The position numbers and the translations under genes are program-made. Below the pieces are notes generated by a model, which worked only from the letters and a program-made list of their open reading frames with translations, was not told the origin of the DNA and did not search any database. From contig JBDLRN010000049.1 in the NCBI GenBank assembly GCA_039800005.1, positions 44,893-108,892 on the forward strand: 64,000 bases of DNA, read 5' to 3'. Source of the stretch: Casp-actino8 sp039800005 (GTDB lineage Bacteria > Actinomycetota > Acidimicrobiia > Acidimicrobiales > Ilumatobacteraceae). Below are positions 54,465 through 62,213 of this stretch, piece after piece; position 1 is the stretch's first letter; each line of letters opens with the position of its first letter.

Positions 54465-54558
54465 GGGAACCTCCTCTCCGCGGGTCGACGTCCGAACGAG
54501 CGCTACTCAGTCTGACCGATTCCCGGAAGGGTTGTCGGCGATTTGCGTCAAGACCTTG

Positions 54559-54579
54559 AGCGATCCACGAGAAATCGCT
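54559..54579. promoter_or_regulatory. Inverted repeat in the clpP-clpX spacer
   Basis: AGCGAT and ATCGCT separated by 9 bases, 94 bp upstream of clpX. May be an operator or processing hairpin. The rest of the 130-bp spacer holds only the clpX ribosome site. Confidence 0.35.
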
Positions 54580-54594
54580 GGTCAGGGAATCCGA

Positions 54595-55227
54595 TCAACG
54601 AATGGGGCCGGTGCGGTCGACCGCACCGCGGGCCGAGATGACATCGTCGATGATGCCGTAGGCCAGGGCTTCCCCGGCCTCCATCACGAAGTCACGATCG
54701 GTGTCGGCGTGGATCCGCTCGATCGGCTGGCCGGTGTGCCGGGCCAGGATCTCCTCCAGGAGATCGCGCATCCGCAGGATCTCCTTGGCGGCGATCTCGA
54801 GGTCGGTCACCTGGCCGTAGCCCACTTGCCCGTAGGGCTGGTGGAGCAAAACACGACTGTGGGGCAGAGCCAGGCGCTTGCCCTTGGTGCCGGCCGCCAA
54901 CAGCACAGCGGCCGCACTGGCGGCCTGACCGAGGCAGATGGTCGCGATGTCGTTCTTGATGAACTGCATCGTGTCGTAGATGGCGAACAGAGCCGTGATG
55001 TCGCCACCCGGACTGTTGATGTAGATGTTGATGTCCTTGTCGGGGTTCTCGCTCTCGAGGTGGATGAGCTGAGCACACACCAAGTTGGCGATGGTGTCGT
55101 CGATCGGCGTGCCGAGGAAGAGGATGTTCTCCTTCAGCAGACGGCTGTAGAGGTCGTAGGCCCGTTCACCGCGGTTGGTCTGTTCGACCACCGTTGGGAC
55201 GAAATAGTTGTAGGCCTCGAGGTTCAT
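54595..55227 (-). CDS. clpP: ClpP protease proteolytic subunit
   Basis: 210 residues. Catalytic triad Ser104 (GQAASAAAV), His129 (LLHQP), Asp179 (DTDRD). Single ClpP gene at this locus, whereas many actinobacteria have clpP1-clpP2 tandem; another copy may exist elsewhere. ATG overlaps the tig stop (ATGA), so it is co-translated with trigger factor. Confidence 0.96.
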   Translation of the reverse strand: MNLEAYNYFVPTVVEQTNRGERAYDLYSRLLKENILFLGTPIDDTIANLVCAQLIHLESENPDKDINIYINSPGGDITALFAIYDTMQFIKNDIATICLGQAASAAAVLLAAGTKGKRLALPHSRVLLHQPYGQVGYGQVTDLEIAAKEILRMRDLLEEILARHTGQPIERIHADTDRDFVMEAGEALAYGIIDDVISARGAVDRTGPIR

Positions 55228-56657
55228 GCCAGGTCTCCGTCGTGGTCGTGGTCGTGATCGTGCTCGTGATCGTGGTCGTGATCGGCTTCCGAATGTCCGA
55301 CGACCGTATCGGAGTCGAGCACGTTGCCGCCGGCATCGACGTACTCGACGTGATGCACCAACCAGTCGAGAGCCTTGGACTTGCCGATTTCGGCCGCCAG
55401 ATCGACCAAGGCGTCGTTGGCCACGTACGCCGCGCGCACCTGATCGACCGACACCAACTTGGGCTTCTTCTTGGAGCCCGACATCAACTGCTGGCGAATG
55501 GCGTTCTCGTTGGTTCGCTGTGCGATTCCGGCCAACTCACGCTCGACATCGGACTCGCCGGCTGCGAGACCCTGGGCCACCACGACGGCGCGCAAGGCCA
55601 GATCGACCTTGGCCGCCTTGACCGACTGGGGGCGGAACGATTCCACGAAATCAGCGGGCTCCTGACCGGTGGCCTGCAACCACTGCTCGAGGTTCATCCC
55701 CTGAGCACTGAATTGCCGCACCACGTTCTGGACGCGGTTCTGCAGATCAGCGGCCACCATCGACTCAGGCGGATCGATCGTGACCAGTTCGGCGAGACGA
55801 TCGGTCACCTTCTCGACCAGGTTGCCCCGCGCCTGATCCCACCGGGCGGCATCCATCCGCTCGCGCACGGCGTCGCGCCAGGCGGCCAGAGTGTCGAAAC
55901 CGTCCACGTTCTCGGACACCCAGGCGTCGTCGGCCTCGGGCAACGAGAGTTCTTGCACGGCGGTGACCTTCACCGAGAAGTCGGCTGCTTCTTCCGTGCC
56001 GTTCGGCGTGTCGGTGAACGACAGTTCGGCACCCGCCACCGCACCGACGAGTTGTTCGTCGAACGACGGGCACACCCACTTCTTGCCGATCTCGTAAGAC
56101 CAGTCGTCGACGGCCAGGCCGACGACCGGTTCACCGTCGCGGCTACCCACCAGATCGACCGTGACGAAATCACCCTCTTGTGCCGGACGCGACACGTCGA
56201 CGAGGGTTCCCAGACGACGACGCTCGGCCAACACGACGGCATCGATGTCGTCGTCGGTCACGGCCACGACGTCGATCTCGACGCGCAGACCGGCGTACCC
56301 GGGTACGTCGACCACCGGGCGCACTTCACACGTGGCGGTGAAGGACACCGTTCCGCTCTCCTGGCCACCGGTGATCTCGATCTCGGGCGTGGCGATGATG
56401 TCGACGTCGTTCTCACGCACGGCGCGGGCCAAGTACGACGGAATGCTGTCGTTCAGTGCCTGACTCCGGGCGGCGTCGAGTCCGATCCGGGCCTCGAGGA
56501 CCTTGCGCGGGGCCTTGCCCTGGCGGAAGCCGGGCAGACGCACCTCACGAGCGATCTTGTTGAACGCCGCGTCGATGTCGCGGTCGAAGTCGGTTTCGTC
56601 GATCTCGACCGACAGTCGGACTTTGTTTCCCTCGAGGGTTTCACGTGTCGATTTCAC
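55224..56657 (-). CDS. tig: Trigger factor chaperone with His/Asp tail
   Basis: 477 residues. Ribosome-binding domain with the signature GFRQGKAPRKVLEARIG (about 44-60), PPIase-like domain (GDFVTVDLVGSRDGEPV), and an alpha-helical C-terminal domain. The last ~20 residues are nearly pure His/Asp/Glu and probably bind metal such as Ni or Zn. GTG 56657 lies 9 nt after TACACT. First of a tig-clpP unit leading into clpX. Confidence 0.94.
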   Translation of the reverse strand: MKSTRETLEGNKVRLSVEIDETDFDRDIDAAFNKIAREVRLPGFRQGKAPRKVLEARIGLDAARSQALNDSIPSYLARAVRENDVDIIATPEIEITGGQESGTVSFTATCEVRPVVDVPGYAGLRVEIDVVAVTDDDIDAVVLAERRRLGTLVDVSRPAQEGDFVTVDLVGSRDGEPVVGLAVDDWSYEIGKKWVCPSFDEQLVGAVAGAELSFTDTPNGTEEAADFSVKVTAVQELSLPEADDAWVSENVDGFDTLAAWRDAVRERMDAARWDQARGNLVEKVTDRLAELVTIDPPESMVAADLQNRVQNVVRQFSAQGMNLEQWLQATGQEPADFVESFRPQSVKAAKVDLALRAVVVAQGLAAGESDVERELAGIAQRTNENAIRQQLMSGSKKKPKLVSVDQVRAAYVANDALVDLAAEIGKSKALDWLVHHVEYVDAGGNVLDSDTVVGHSEADHDHDHEHDHDHDHDGDLA

Positions 56658-56666
56658 AGAGTGGCG

Positions 56667-56715
56667 AGTGTACCGGCGGTGAAACGTGCGTCCCCGGGGC
56701 CGGCCGACCTAGTGT
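56667..56715. promoter_or_regulatory. Divergent -10 elements, tig and the 56722 gene
   Basis: Minus TACACT (56672-56667) 9 nt before the tig GTG; plus TAGTGT (56710-56715) 6 nt before ATG 56722. Confidence 0.55.
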
Positions 56716-56721
56716 GTCGTC

Positions 56722-56982
56722 ATGCCGACGTGGAAGCCCCATGCCCTCGCGAAGCCCCATGGCGACCAACTCGACCTGCGCCTTCGCGACACCGTGGTGG
56801 CCAGCGTCGATCTTCCCGACGTTCCGGCCGGCACCGAGGGTCGGGTGCTCCTGGCGAATGGCTTCAACTGGTTGCGCTACCGGGTGCAGTTCGCCAACGG
56901 TGTCGAACTCGGCGACCTCGACGGGCGCCACATCGCCCCCACCGGTCGAGCGGCCAAACGACTCCGCAAAGCCCGACGCTGA
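56722..56982 (+). CDS. Small conserved hypothetical protein
   Basis: 86 residues, soluble. VVASVDLPDVPAGTEGRVLLANGFNWLRYRVQFANGVELGDLDGRHI suggests a small beta-barrel of SH3-like type, with a basic C-terminus. No function recognised. Leaderless promoter TAGTGT supports expression. Divergent from tig and convergent on the DosR-like regulator. Confidence 0.72.
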   Translation: MPTWKPHALAKPHGDQLDLRLRDTVVASVDLPDVPAGTEGRVLLANGFNWLRYRVQFANGVELGDLDGRHIAPTGRAAKRLRKARR

Positions 56983-57027
56983 GATATTCCCGTCGAGACG
57001 GGATGACCCGGACTCGGTCAGCCCGCG

Positions 57028-57708
57028 TCACTCAGCATCGTGTTTGCTGCGCGAGAACTCGAGGCGGGCGGCGAACACCGCCGCTTCGGTTCGGCGTTCC
57101 ATCCCCAACTTGGTGAGCATGTTGCTCACATAGTTCTTGACGGTCTTTTCGGCCAGGTGGAGTCGCTGACCGATCTGGCGGTTCGTGCAGCCCTCGGCGA
57201 TGAGGTCGAGGATGCGGCGTTCCTGTTCGGTGAGACGGGCCAAACGCTCGTCCTCCTCGGACGGTTCGCGTAGACGGCGCAACACCCGTCCGGTGACCGC
57301 TGGATCGAGGAGCGACTCGCCCTCGGCCACCCTCAACACGGCCTGGACCAGTTCGTTGCCGCGGATCTGCTTCAACACGTATCCCGAAGCACCCGCCATG
57401 ATCGCTTCGAACAATGCTTCGTCGTCGGAGTACGACGTGAGCATCAAGCAGTACACGTCGGGCAACTCGCTGCGGATCTCGCGGCACACTTCGACCCCGT
57501 TGCCGTCGGGAAGTCGCACGTCGAGAATCGCCACTCGCGGACGCACGGCTCGGACTCGCGCCAACGCCTCCTCGGCCAGACCTGCTTCTCCCACCACGGT
57601 GATCTGACCGGTGGATTCGAGCAGTGCCCGCACACCTTGCCGGACGACCTCGTGGTCGTCGAGCAGAAAGACCGGCACGGTTTCGGAACCGGGCGACGAC
57701 GTGGACAC
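57028..57708 (-). CDS. NarL/LuxR-family response regulator, DosR/DevR-like
   Basis: 226 residues. Receiver domain with acidic pair near 17-18 and phosphoacceptor Asp63 (ILDVRLPDGNG); C-terminal HTH with LTEQERRILDLIAEGCTN and LAEKTVKNYVSNMLTKLGMERRT region, which from memory matches DosR/DevR of mycobacteria at almost every position of the recognition helix (Lys and Asn in TVKNYVS). Divergent from a PAS histidine kinase; a DosR-like box lies 36 bp upstream. Expected to respond to redox, NO or low oxygen. GTG start. Confidence 0.88.
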   Translation of the reverse strand: MSTSSPGSETVPVFLLDDHEVVRQGVRALLESTGQITVVGEAGLAEEALARVRAVRPRVAILDVRLPDGNGVEVCREIRSELPDVYCLMLTSYSDDEALFEAIMAGASGYVLKQIRGNELVQAVLRVAEGESLLDPAVTGRVLRRLREPSEEDERLARLTEQERRILDLIAEGCTNRQIGQRLHLAEKTVKNYVSNMLTKLGMERRTEAAVFAARLEFSRSKHDAE

Positions 57709-57743
57709 ATCGACAGTGTGGCAAAGCGACGTTTTCCCCAGCA

Positions 57744-57757
57744 GGGACCAAAGTCAC
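57744..57757. promoter_or_regulatory. DosR-like box between regulator and kinase
   Basis: GGGACCAAAGTCAC matches 12 of 14 positions of the DosR core GGGACTWWAGTCCC. It lies 36 bp from the regulator GTG and 39 bp from the kinase GTG, so could autoregulate both. Confidence 0.6.
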
Positions 57758-57782
57758 ATTCCCCGCATCCGGTGACCTCACC

Positions 57783-57788
57783 TAACGT
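57783..57788 (+). promoter_or_regulatory. -10 element of the PAS-kinase promoter
   Basis: TAACGT, 7 nt before GTG 57796; leaderless arrangement, 25 bp downstream of the DosR-like box. Confidence 0.55.
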
Positions 57789-57795
57789 CGAATCG

Positions 57796-58887
57796 GTGAA
57801 CGTGTCGGGAATGCGAGGGGGGCTCCACGATCAGGTCGACCAATCGGTCTTGCAGAGCGCTCTCGACCAGAACCCCGACGGCATCGTGATCGCCGACGCC
57901 GCGGGCACCATTCTCTACATCAACTCTGCATTGAGGACGATGACCGGATTCTCCGACGAGGACCTGGTCGGACACTCGATCGACGTCCTGGTGCCAGTCC
58001 GGGTTCGCGACCACCATGCCGAGTTGCGAGGTCGCTACCTGACTCAGCCCCGTACTCGTCCCATGGGCCAGGGCCTCGATCTGACCGCGATGCGAGCCGA
58101 CGGCAGCGAGGTGCCGGTCGAGATCAGCTTGTCCCCCATCAGCACCGACAACGACGTCTCGGGACATCGCATCCCGGGGACGTACATCGTGGCCAGTGTG
58201 CGCGACGTGACCGAGCGTCTGGTGGCCGATCAACGCCTCCAGTCGACCCGCGAGGCCCTCACGTTGTCGGCCGAGCGTGAACGGATCGCGCGCGACCTTC
58301 ACGACACGGTGTTGCAGCGCCTCTTCGGTCTCGGCCTCGAACTTCAGGCCGCCGCGATGTCGGCCGTCGACACTGCACCGCACCTCGAGACACGTCTCGA
58401 GAACGCCGTCGACGAGATCGATCGCATCATCAAGGACATTCGCACCAGTGTGTTCACTCTCGGTGCGGCCAACCGCGAGGGGTCCCTCGGCCAGGAGATC
58501 GGCGGCATTCTCGCCCAATCGACTCGAGTTCTCGGTTTCACCCCGCGTCTGCGGATCGAAGGCCCGATCGAGAACATGATCGGGCCGGCGTTGCGGGCCG
58601 ATCTTCTGGCCGTCCTTCGTGAAACGCTGGCGAACGTGGCGCGCCACAGTCGCGCCACGGCGTGTTCCGTGGAACTGGTTCTCGCCACGACGACGCTCGA
58701 ACTCGTGGTGAGCGACAACGGTCGCGGCATTCCCGACGACGTCGTGTCGGCCGGCAACGGCCTGCGCAACATCGCCGCTCGCGCCGAGAAGTACGGCGGG
58801 CGATTCACGCACACACCGGCGACGGCGACGACGTCGGGCGGCGACCAGCCCGGCACTCGTCTCGTGTGGTCGGTCCCCCTCACCTGA
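57796..58887 (+). CDS. PAS-domain NarL-type sensor histidine kinase
   Basis: 363 residues, no membrane segment. PAS domain about 18-145 (NPDGIVIADAAGTILYINSA), HisKA_3 dimerisation with His169 in RIARDLHDTVLQRLFGLGL, HATPase (RETLANVARHSRA, VSDNGRGIPDD, GNGLRNIAARAEKYGG). This is the DevS/NreB type of cytoplasmic redox or gas sensor; heme or Fe-S ligands cannot be assigned from sequence alone. GTG 57796 lies 7 nt after TAACGT (57783-57788). Partner of the divergent DosR-like regulator. Confidence 0.87.
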   Translation: MNVSGMRGGLHDQVDQSVLQSALDQNPDGIVIADAAGTILYINSALRTMTGFSDEDLVGHSIDVLVPVRVRDHHAELRGRYLTQPRTRPMGQGLDLTAMRADGSEVPVEISLSPISTDNDVSGHRIPGTYIVASVRDVTERLVADQRLQSTREALTLSAERERIARDLHDTVLQRLFGLGLELQAAAMSAVDTAPHLETRLENAVDEIDRIIKDIRTSVFTLGAANREGSLGQEIGGILAQSTRVLGFTPRLRIEGPIENMIGPALRADLLAVLRETLANVARHSRATACSVELVLATTTLELVVSDNGRGIPDDVVSAGNGLRNIAARAEKYGGRFTHTPATATTSGGDQPGTRLVWSVPLT

Positions 58888-58916
58888 TCCCGCATCACCG
58901 TTTCCGGACCAGATTC

Positions 58917-58936
58917 TTCAGGACCAAAGTCCCGAA
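58917..58936 (+). promoter_or_regulatory. DosR-like box upstream of the multicopper oxidase
   Basis: TTCAGGACCAAAGTCCCGAA matches 18 of 20 positions of the mycobacterial DosR consensus TTSGGGACTWWAGTCCCSAA. It ends 56 bp before the oxidase ATG, a suitable place for activation. A weaker half-site GGACCAGA lies about 15 bp upstream. Confidence 0.7.
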
Positions 58937-58992
58937 CCTTCCCATCGGTTTGCCCTGATCGCATCGGGTTTCGACCTGCGAATCTCGTCGTC

Positions 58993-60369
58993 ATGAACCG
59001 TGACGATCGTTCCGTCTTGCTGTGGGGCGCCTTCGGCGTCGCCGTGGCCGCCTTCTTCATCGCCATCGTGAGCCTCACGGGTCTCTCCAACGACGAGAGT
59101 GCCAGTGGTGAAGGCGGTGGTGGTGGTGGTGGTGGCGCAGCCGCCGGACCGACCGTCATCGACGTTCAATTGTCGGAGTTCGCCATCACACCCGCCGCAA
59201 TCGTGGCGCCACCCGGACCGGTGCAGTTGCGCGTCACCAACGTCGGATCCATCGTGCACAACCTGTCGATCCCGACCCTCGGTGTGAAGTCCAAGGACCT
59301 GCTCGGCGGCGAGTCGGAGACTCTTGATCTCGGCTCCCTCAGCGAAGGTGTGATGGACGTGTTGTGCGAAGTCGCAGGCCACGCCGGATCGGGCATGGTC
59401 GCGACGTTGTCGATCACGAGCGGCACTGCCCCGTCGCCCTCGAACACCGACGACGGTGGATTGCACGGCTTCGCCAACTGGCAGGAGATGGACGCGGCCA
59501 TGGAACTGCGCGCCAAGGCCTTCCCGGCCGACACCATGGGAGAATTCGGCGGTCGCGTCATGGAGCCCGAAGTCGAGGCCGACGGCACCAAGGTGTTCCG
59601 CCTCGTGGCCCAGAAGATCGACTGGGAAGTCGAGCCGGGCAAGATCGTGACGGCCCAGGCCTACAACGGCGTGGTTCCCGGACCGGAGATCCGCGTGAAC
59701 GTGGGCGACAAGGTGAAGATCGTTCTCACCAACGAACTCACCGAATCGACCAATCTCCACTTCCACGGCATTCGCGTCCCGAACTCGTTCGACGGTGTCG
59801 ATCCCTACACCCAGATGCCCGTCACCCCTGGCGAGACCTTCACCTACGAGTTCACGACGATCGAACCGGCCGTCGGCATCTACCACCCGCACCACGACGC
59901 ACAGATCCAGATCCCCGACGGACTCTTCGGAGCGTTCATGGTCGGAGAGATGCCGATTCCGCAGGCGATGATCGACAAGGGCTACACACAGGTCGACAAG
60001 GAAGTCACCATGGTGCTCAACGACTCGGGCGCCATCGGATTGTCGCTGAACGGCAAGTCGTTCCCTGCCACCGAGGCCTACACGCTGCGCGTCGGAGAAG
60101 TGATGATGGTGCATTACCAGAACGAAGGACTGATGGGGCATCCCATGCACTTGCACCAGCCGGTCGGCTGGATCGTCGCCAAGGACGGCGTGCCGCTCGA
60201 CGTGCCGCTCCCGACCGACACGCTCTGGGTCTCACCGGGCGAGCGTTACACCGTTCTCTACAAGGGCGCGGACGTGGGTGTGTGGGCCTGGCACTGCCAC
60301 ATCCTCAGCCACGCCGAAGGCCCCCAGGGCATGTTCGGCATGGTGACAGCGCTGATCGTCTCACCGTGA
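58993..60369 (+). CDS. Three-cupredoxin multicopper oxidase, membrane-anchored
   Basis: 458 residues. Membrane anchor 10-31, Gly-rich linker, N-terminal plastocyanin-like domain with type 1 ligands His89, Cys125, His130, Met135, then a two-domain laccase-like module: HFH (256-258), HPHH (298-301), HPMHLH (383-388) and HCHILSHAEGPQGM (His434-Cys435-His436, His440, Met447). The full set for type 1, 2 and 3 copper is present. Lacks the NirK Cys motif in the first core domain, so it is oxidase-like rather than a classic nitrite reductase. Located outside the cell membrane; probable target of the DosR-like system. Confidence 0.85.
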   Translation: MNRDDRSVLLWGAFGVAVAAFFIAIVSLTGLSNDESASGEGGGGGGGGAAAGPTVIDVQLSEFAITPAAIVAPPGPVQLRVTNVGSIVHNLSIPTLGVKSKDLLGGESETLDLGSLSEGVMDVLCEVAGHAGSGMVATLSITSGTAPSPSNTDDGGLHGFANWQEMDAAMELRAKAFPADTMGEFGGRVMEPEVEADGTKVFRLVAQKIDWEVEPGKIVTAQAYNGVVPGPEIRVNVGDKVKIVLTNELTESTNLHFHGIRVPNSFDGVDPYTQMPVTPGETFTYEFTTIEPAVGIYHPHHDAQIQIPDGLFGAFMVGEMPIPQAMIDKGYTQVDKEVTMVLNDSGAIGLSLNGKSFPATEAYTLRVGEVMMVHYQNEGLMGHPMHLHQPVGWIVAKDGVPLDVPLPTDTLWVSPGERYTVLYKGADVGVWAWHCHILSHAEGPQGMFGMVTALIVSP

Positions 60370-60395
60370 ACCGGCCTTTCTCGAACAGCATCTCG

Positions 60396-60401
60396 TAGAG
60401 T
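60396..60401 (+). promoter_or_regulatory. -10 element of the TetR-gene promoter
   Basis: TAGAGT, 7 nt before GTG 60409 (4 nt before GTG 60406). Confidence 0.5.
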
Positions 60402-60405
60402 CGGG

Positions 60406-61005
60406 GTGGTGACGTCGAGTCCGACAGACATCAACCGTCCCGACGGTCGTCGTGTGCGCGGTGAGCGCAACAAAGATGGCGTCGTCGAAGCGTTGTTGTC
60501 ACTGTACGAAGCGGGCGAGGTGGAGCCGTCGGTGGCCCGGGTGGCCGAGGTCGCCGGAGTCTCGGAACGATCCGTGTTCCGCTACTTCGAAGACAAAGAC
60601 GACCTCATCGAGGCGGCCATCGCTCTGCAAATCGAGCGGGTAGGTCATCTCTTCGAGGACTTGAGCGTCGAGGGCCCATTCGAACAGCGCCTCGACGCCA
60701 TTCTCGATCATCGTTTGCGACTTTTCGACGCGATCTCCGGTGTCATGCGTGCGAGCGAGTTCCATGAACATCGTTCGTCTCTGGTTCGTGCCGGAATCGA
60801 CCGGCGTCGCGCCATCCTGCGGGCCCAGGCCGTCGACCAATTCCGACCCGAACTCAATCGACTCGACGACTCGTCGGCCGCCTCTCGAGCGATCGACGTG
60901 GCGCTCAGCCTCGAGACGATCTCGTATCTGACGCGAAACTACAAGCGTTCTCAGTTGCGCGACACGCTCGCGCTCATGACCCGCAACGCTCTGAATCGCA
61001 AGTAA
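60406..61005 (+). CDS. TetR-family transcriptional regulator
   Basis: 199 residues. HTH VARVAEVAGVSERSVFRYFEDKDDLIEAA in the N-terminal third; the C-terminal ligand domain is divergent. Effector unknown. Two in-frame GTG codons (60406, 60409) follow a TAGAGT -10. It lies 36 bp after the oxidase gene and could have its own regulon; no clear operator palindrome was seen. Confidence 0.85.
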   Translation: MVTSSPTDINRPDGRRVRGERNKDGVVEALLSLYEAGEVEPSVARVAEVAGVSERSVFRYFEDKDDLIEAAIALQIERVGHLFEDLSVEGPFEQRLDAILDHRLRLFDAISGVMRASEFHEHRSSLVRAGIDRRRAILRAQAVDQFRPELNRLDDSSAASRAIDVALSLETISYLTRNYKRSQLRDTLALMTRNALNRK

Positions 61006-61027
61006 CTCAGTTGCAAGTAACTCAGTC
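60998..61027. repeat. Duplicated 15-bp unit spanning two convergent stop codons
   Basis: GCAAGTAACTCAGT(T/C) occurs twice. The first copy holds the TetR TAA, the second the complement of the EAL gene TGA. Confidence 0.9.
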
Positions 61028-62212
61028 GCCCACCAGGCCGAGGCTCTCGGCTCGTTCGGCCCACTCGTCGAGAACTCGTTCGATGTCGTGCGGAGCCGAC
61101 GGTTTGCTCACGAGGTAACCCTGGATCTCGTCGCAGCCGAGGCGTTGCAGCAATCGATATTGCTCGACGGTCTCGACACCTTCGGCCACGACGGCCATGC
61201 CGAGGGAGTGTCCGACGTCGATACCCGAGGTGACCATCGGGTCGGGTTCCGCCGACGAAGGATCGAGTCGATCGACCATGGCTCGGTCGATCTTCAGTTC
61301 GCTGAACGGAACCACGAGAAGTCGTTCGTAATTGCTCGTTCCGGTACCGAAATCGTCGACGGCCAGATGAAATCCGGCCAGGCGCAAGCGGGTCAGGATG
61401 GCCACCGCCGGTGCGATGTCGGAGATCGGCGCGGTCTCGGTGATTTCGAACGTCCAGCCATCAGCGGGCGCACTCTGCGTGAGGATGCGTGTCGCGCGTC
61501 GCGGCAATTCGTCGTCGTCGAGGTCGAGAACCGACACGTTGATCGAGATGTTCGACAGCGATGCGAGTGCTCGGTGGCGGGAACGGTCGTGAGCGGCCAT
61601 CGACATCACGGCGTCGAGCAGGTCGGCGGTACGACCCCGCTGTTCGATCAAGGCCACGTACATCGACGGGATGACGTCGCCCCGTTCCGGGTGCCTCCAT
61701 CGCACGAGGGCTTCGGCCCCGACGACGTCTCCGGTCGATGCCGACACCTTGGGATGGTAGGCCAAGCGAAGAAATTCGGGGTCGAAGAGTTGTTCGTCGT
61801 CGATGAGAAGACTCGGCCCCGTCGGATCGATCATCTGTTGGGCCAGACGACGCGCTTCGGTGAGGGCCGTGGCGAGGACGTCGACACCGAACGGTTTGGC
61901 CAGCGTGGCCACCACCCGTAGTTTCTGCATCTCGGCGATGCGGCGAGCACTCGCCAACAACACTTCGTCGGCTCCGCTCACGAGGATCACCGGCAAGCCC
62001 CGTCGCATCGACGACAGCCGACCCATGATCTCGATGCCGTCGATGTCACCGAGCGAGAGATCGAGGACCACCACGTCGAAGCGTCCGGTCAACGCAACAT
62101 CGATCTCGTCACGAGTGTTGGCCGAAGCCGAGGTGAATCCGACCGATTCGGCAACGGTCTCGATGAGTTCGCACACCGCTGGTTCGTCGTCGATGACGAG
62201 CACACGAGACAT
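61022..62212 (-). CDS. REC-EAL protein, probable c-di-GMP phosphodiesterase
   Basis: 396 residues. Receiver domain with acidic pair at 8-9 and Asp51 (VVLDLSLGD), Lys near 107 (LAKPFG), then an EAL domain with the catalytic set visible: GAEALVRWRHP, INVS (Asn), EITET, DDFGTG, LKIDR, AEGVET and QGYL. Likely degrades c-di-GMP under phosphorelay control. One base downstream of the hybrid kinase, which is its probable partner. Confidence 0.88.
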   Translation of the reverse strand: MSRVLVIDDEPAVCELIETVAESVGFTSASANTRDEIDVALTGRFDVVVLDLSLGDIDGIEIMGRLSSMRRGLPVILVSGADEVLLASARRIAEMQKLRVVATLAKPFGVDVLATALTEARRLAQQMIDPTGPSLLIDDEQLFDPEFLRLAYHPKVSASTGDVVGAEALVRWRHPERGDVIPSMYVALIEQRGRTADLLDAVMSMAAHDRSRHRALASLSNISINVSVLDLDDDELPRRATRILTQSAPADGWTFEITETAPISDIAPAVAILTRLRLAGFHLAVDDFGTGTSNYERLLVVPFSELKIDRAMVDRLDPSSAEPDPMVTSGIDVGHSLGMAVVAEGVETVEQYRLLQRLGCDEIQGYLVSKPSAPHDIERVLDEWAERAESLGLVGD

Positions 62213-62213
62213 G

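Noticed and set aside
58993..60369. Copper nitrite reductase (NirK)
   Set aside because: The first core domain lacks the NirK type 1 Cys motif and the ligand pattern fits a laccase-like oxidase.
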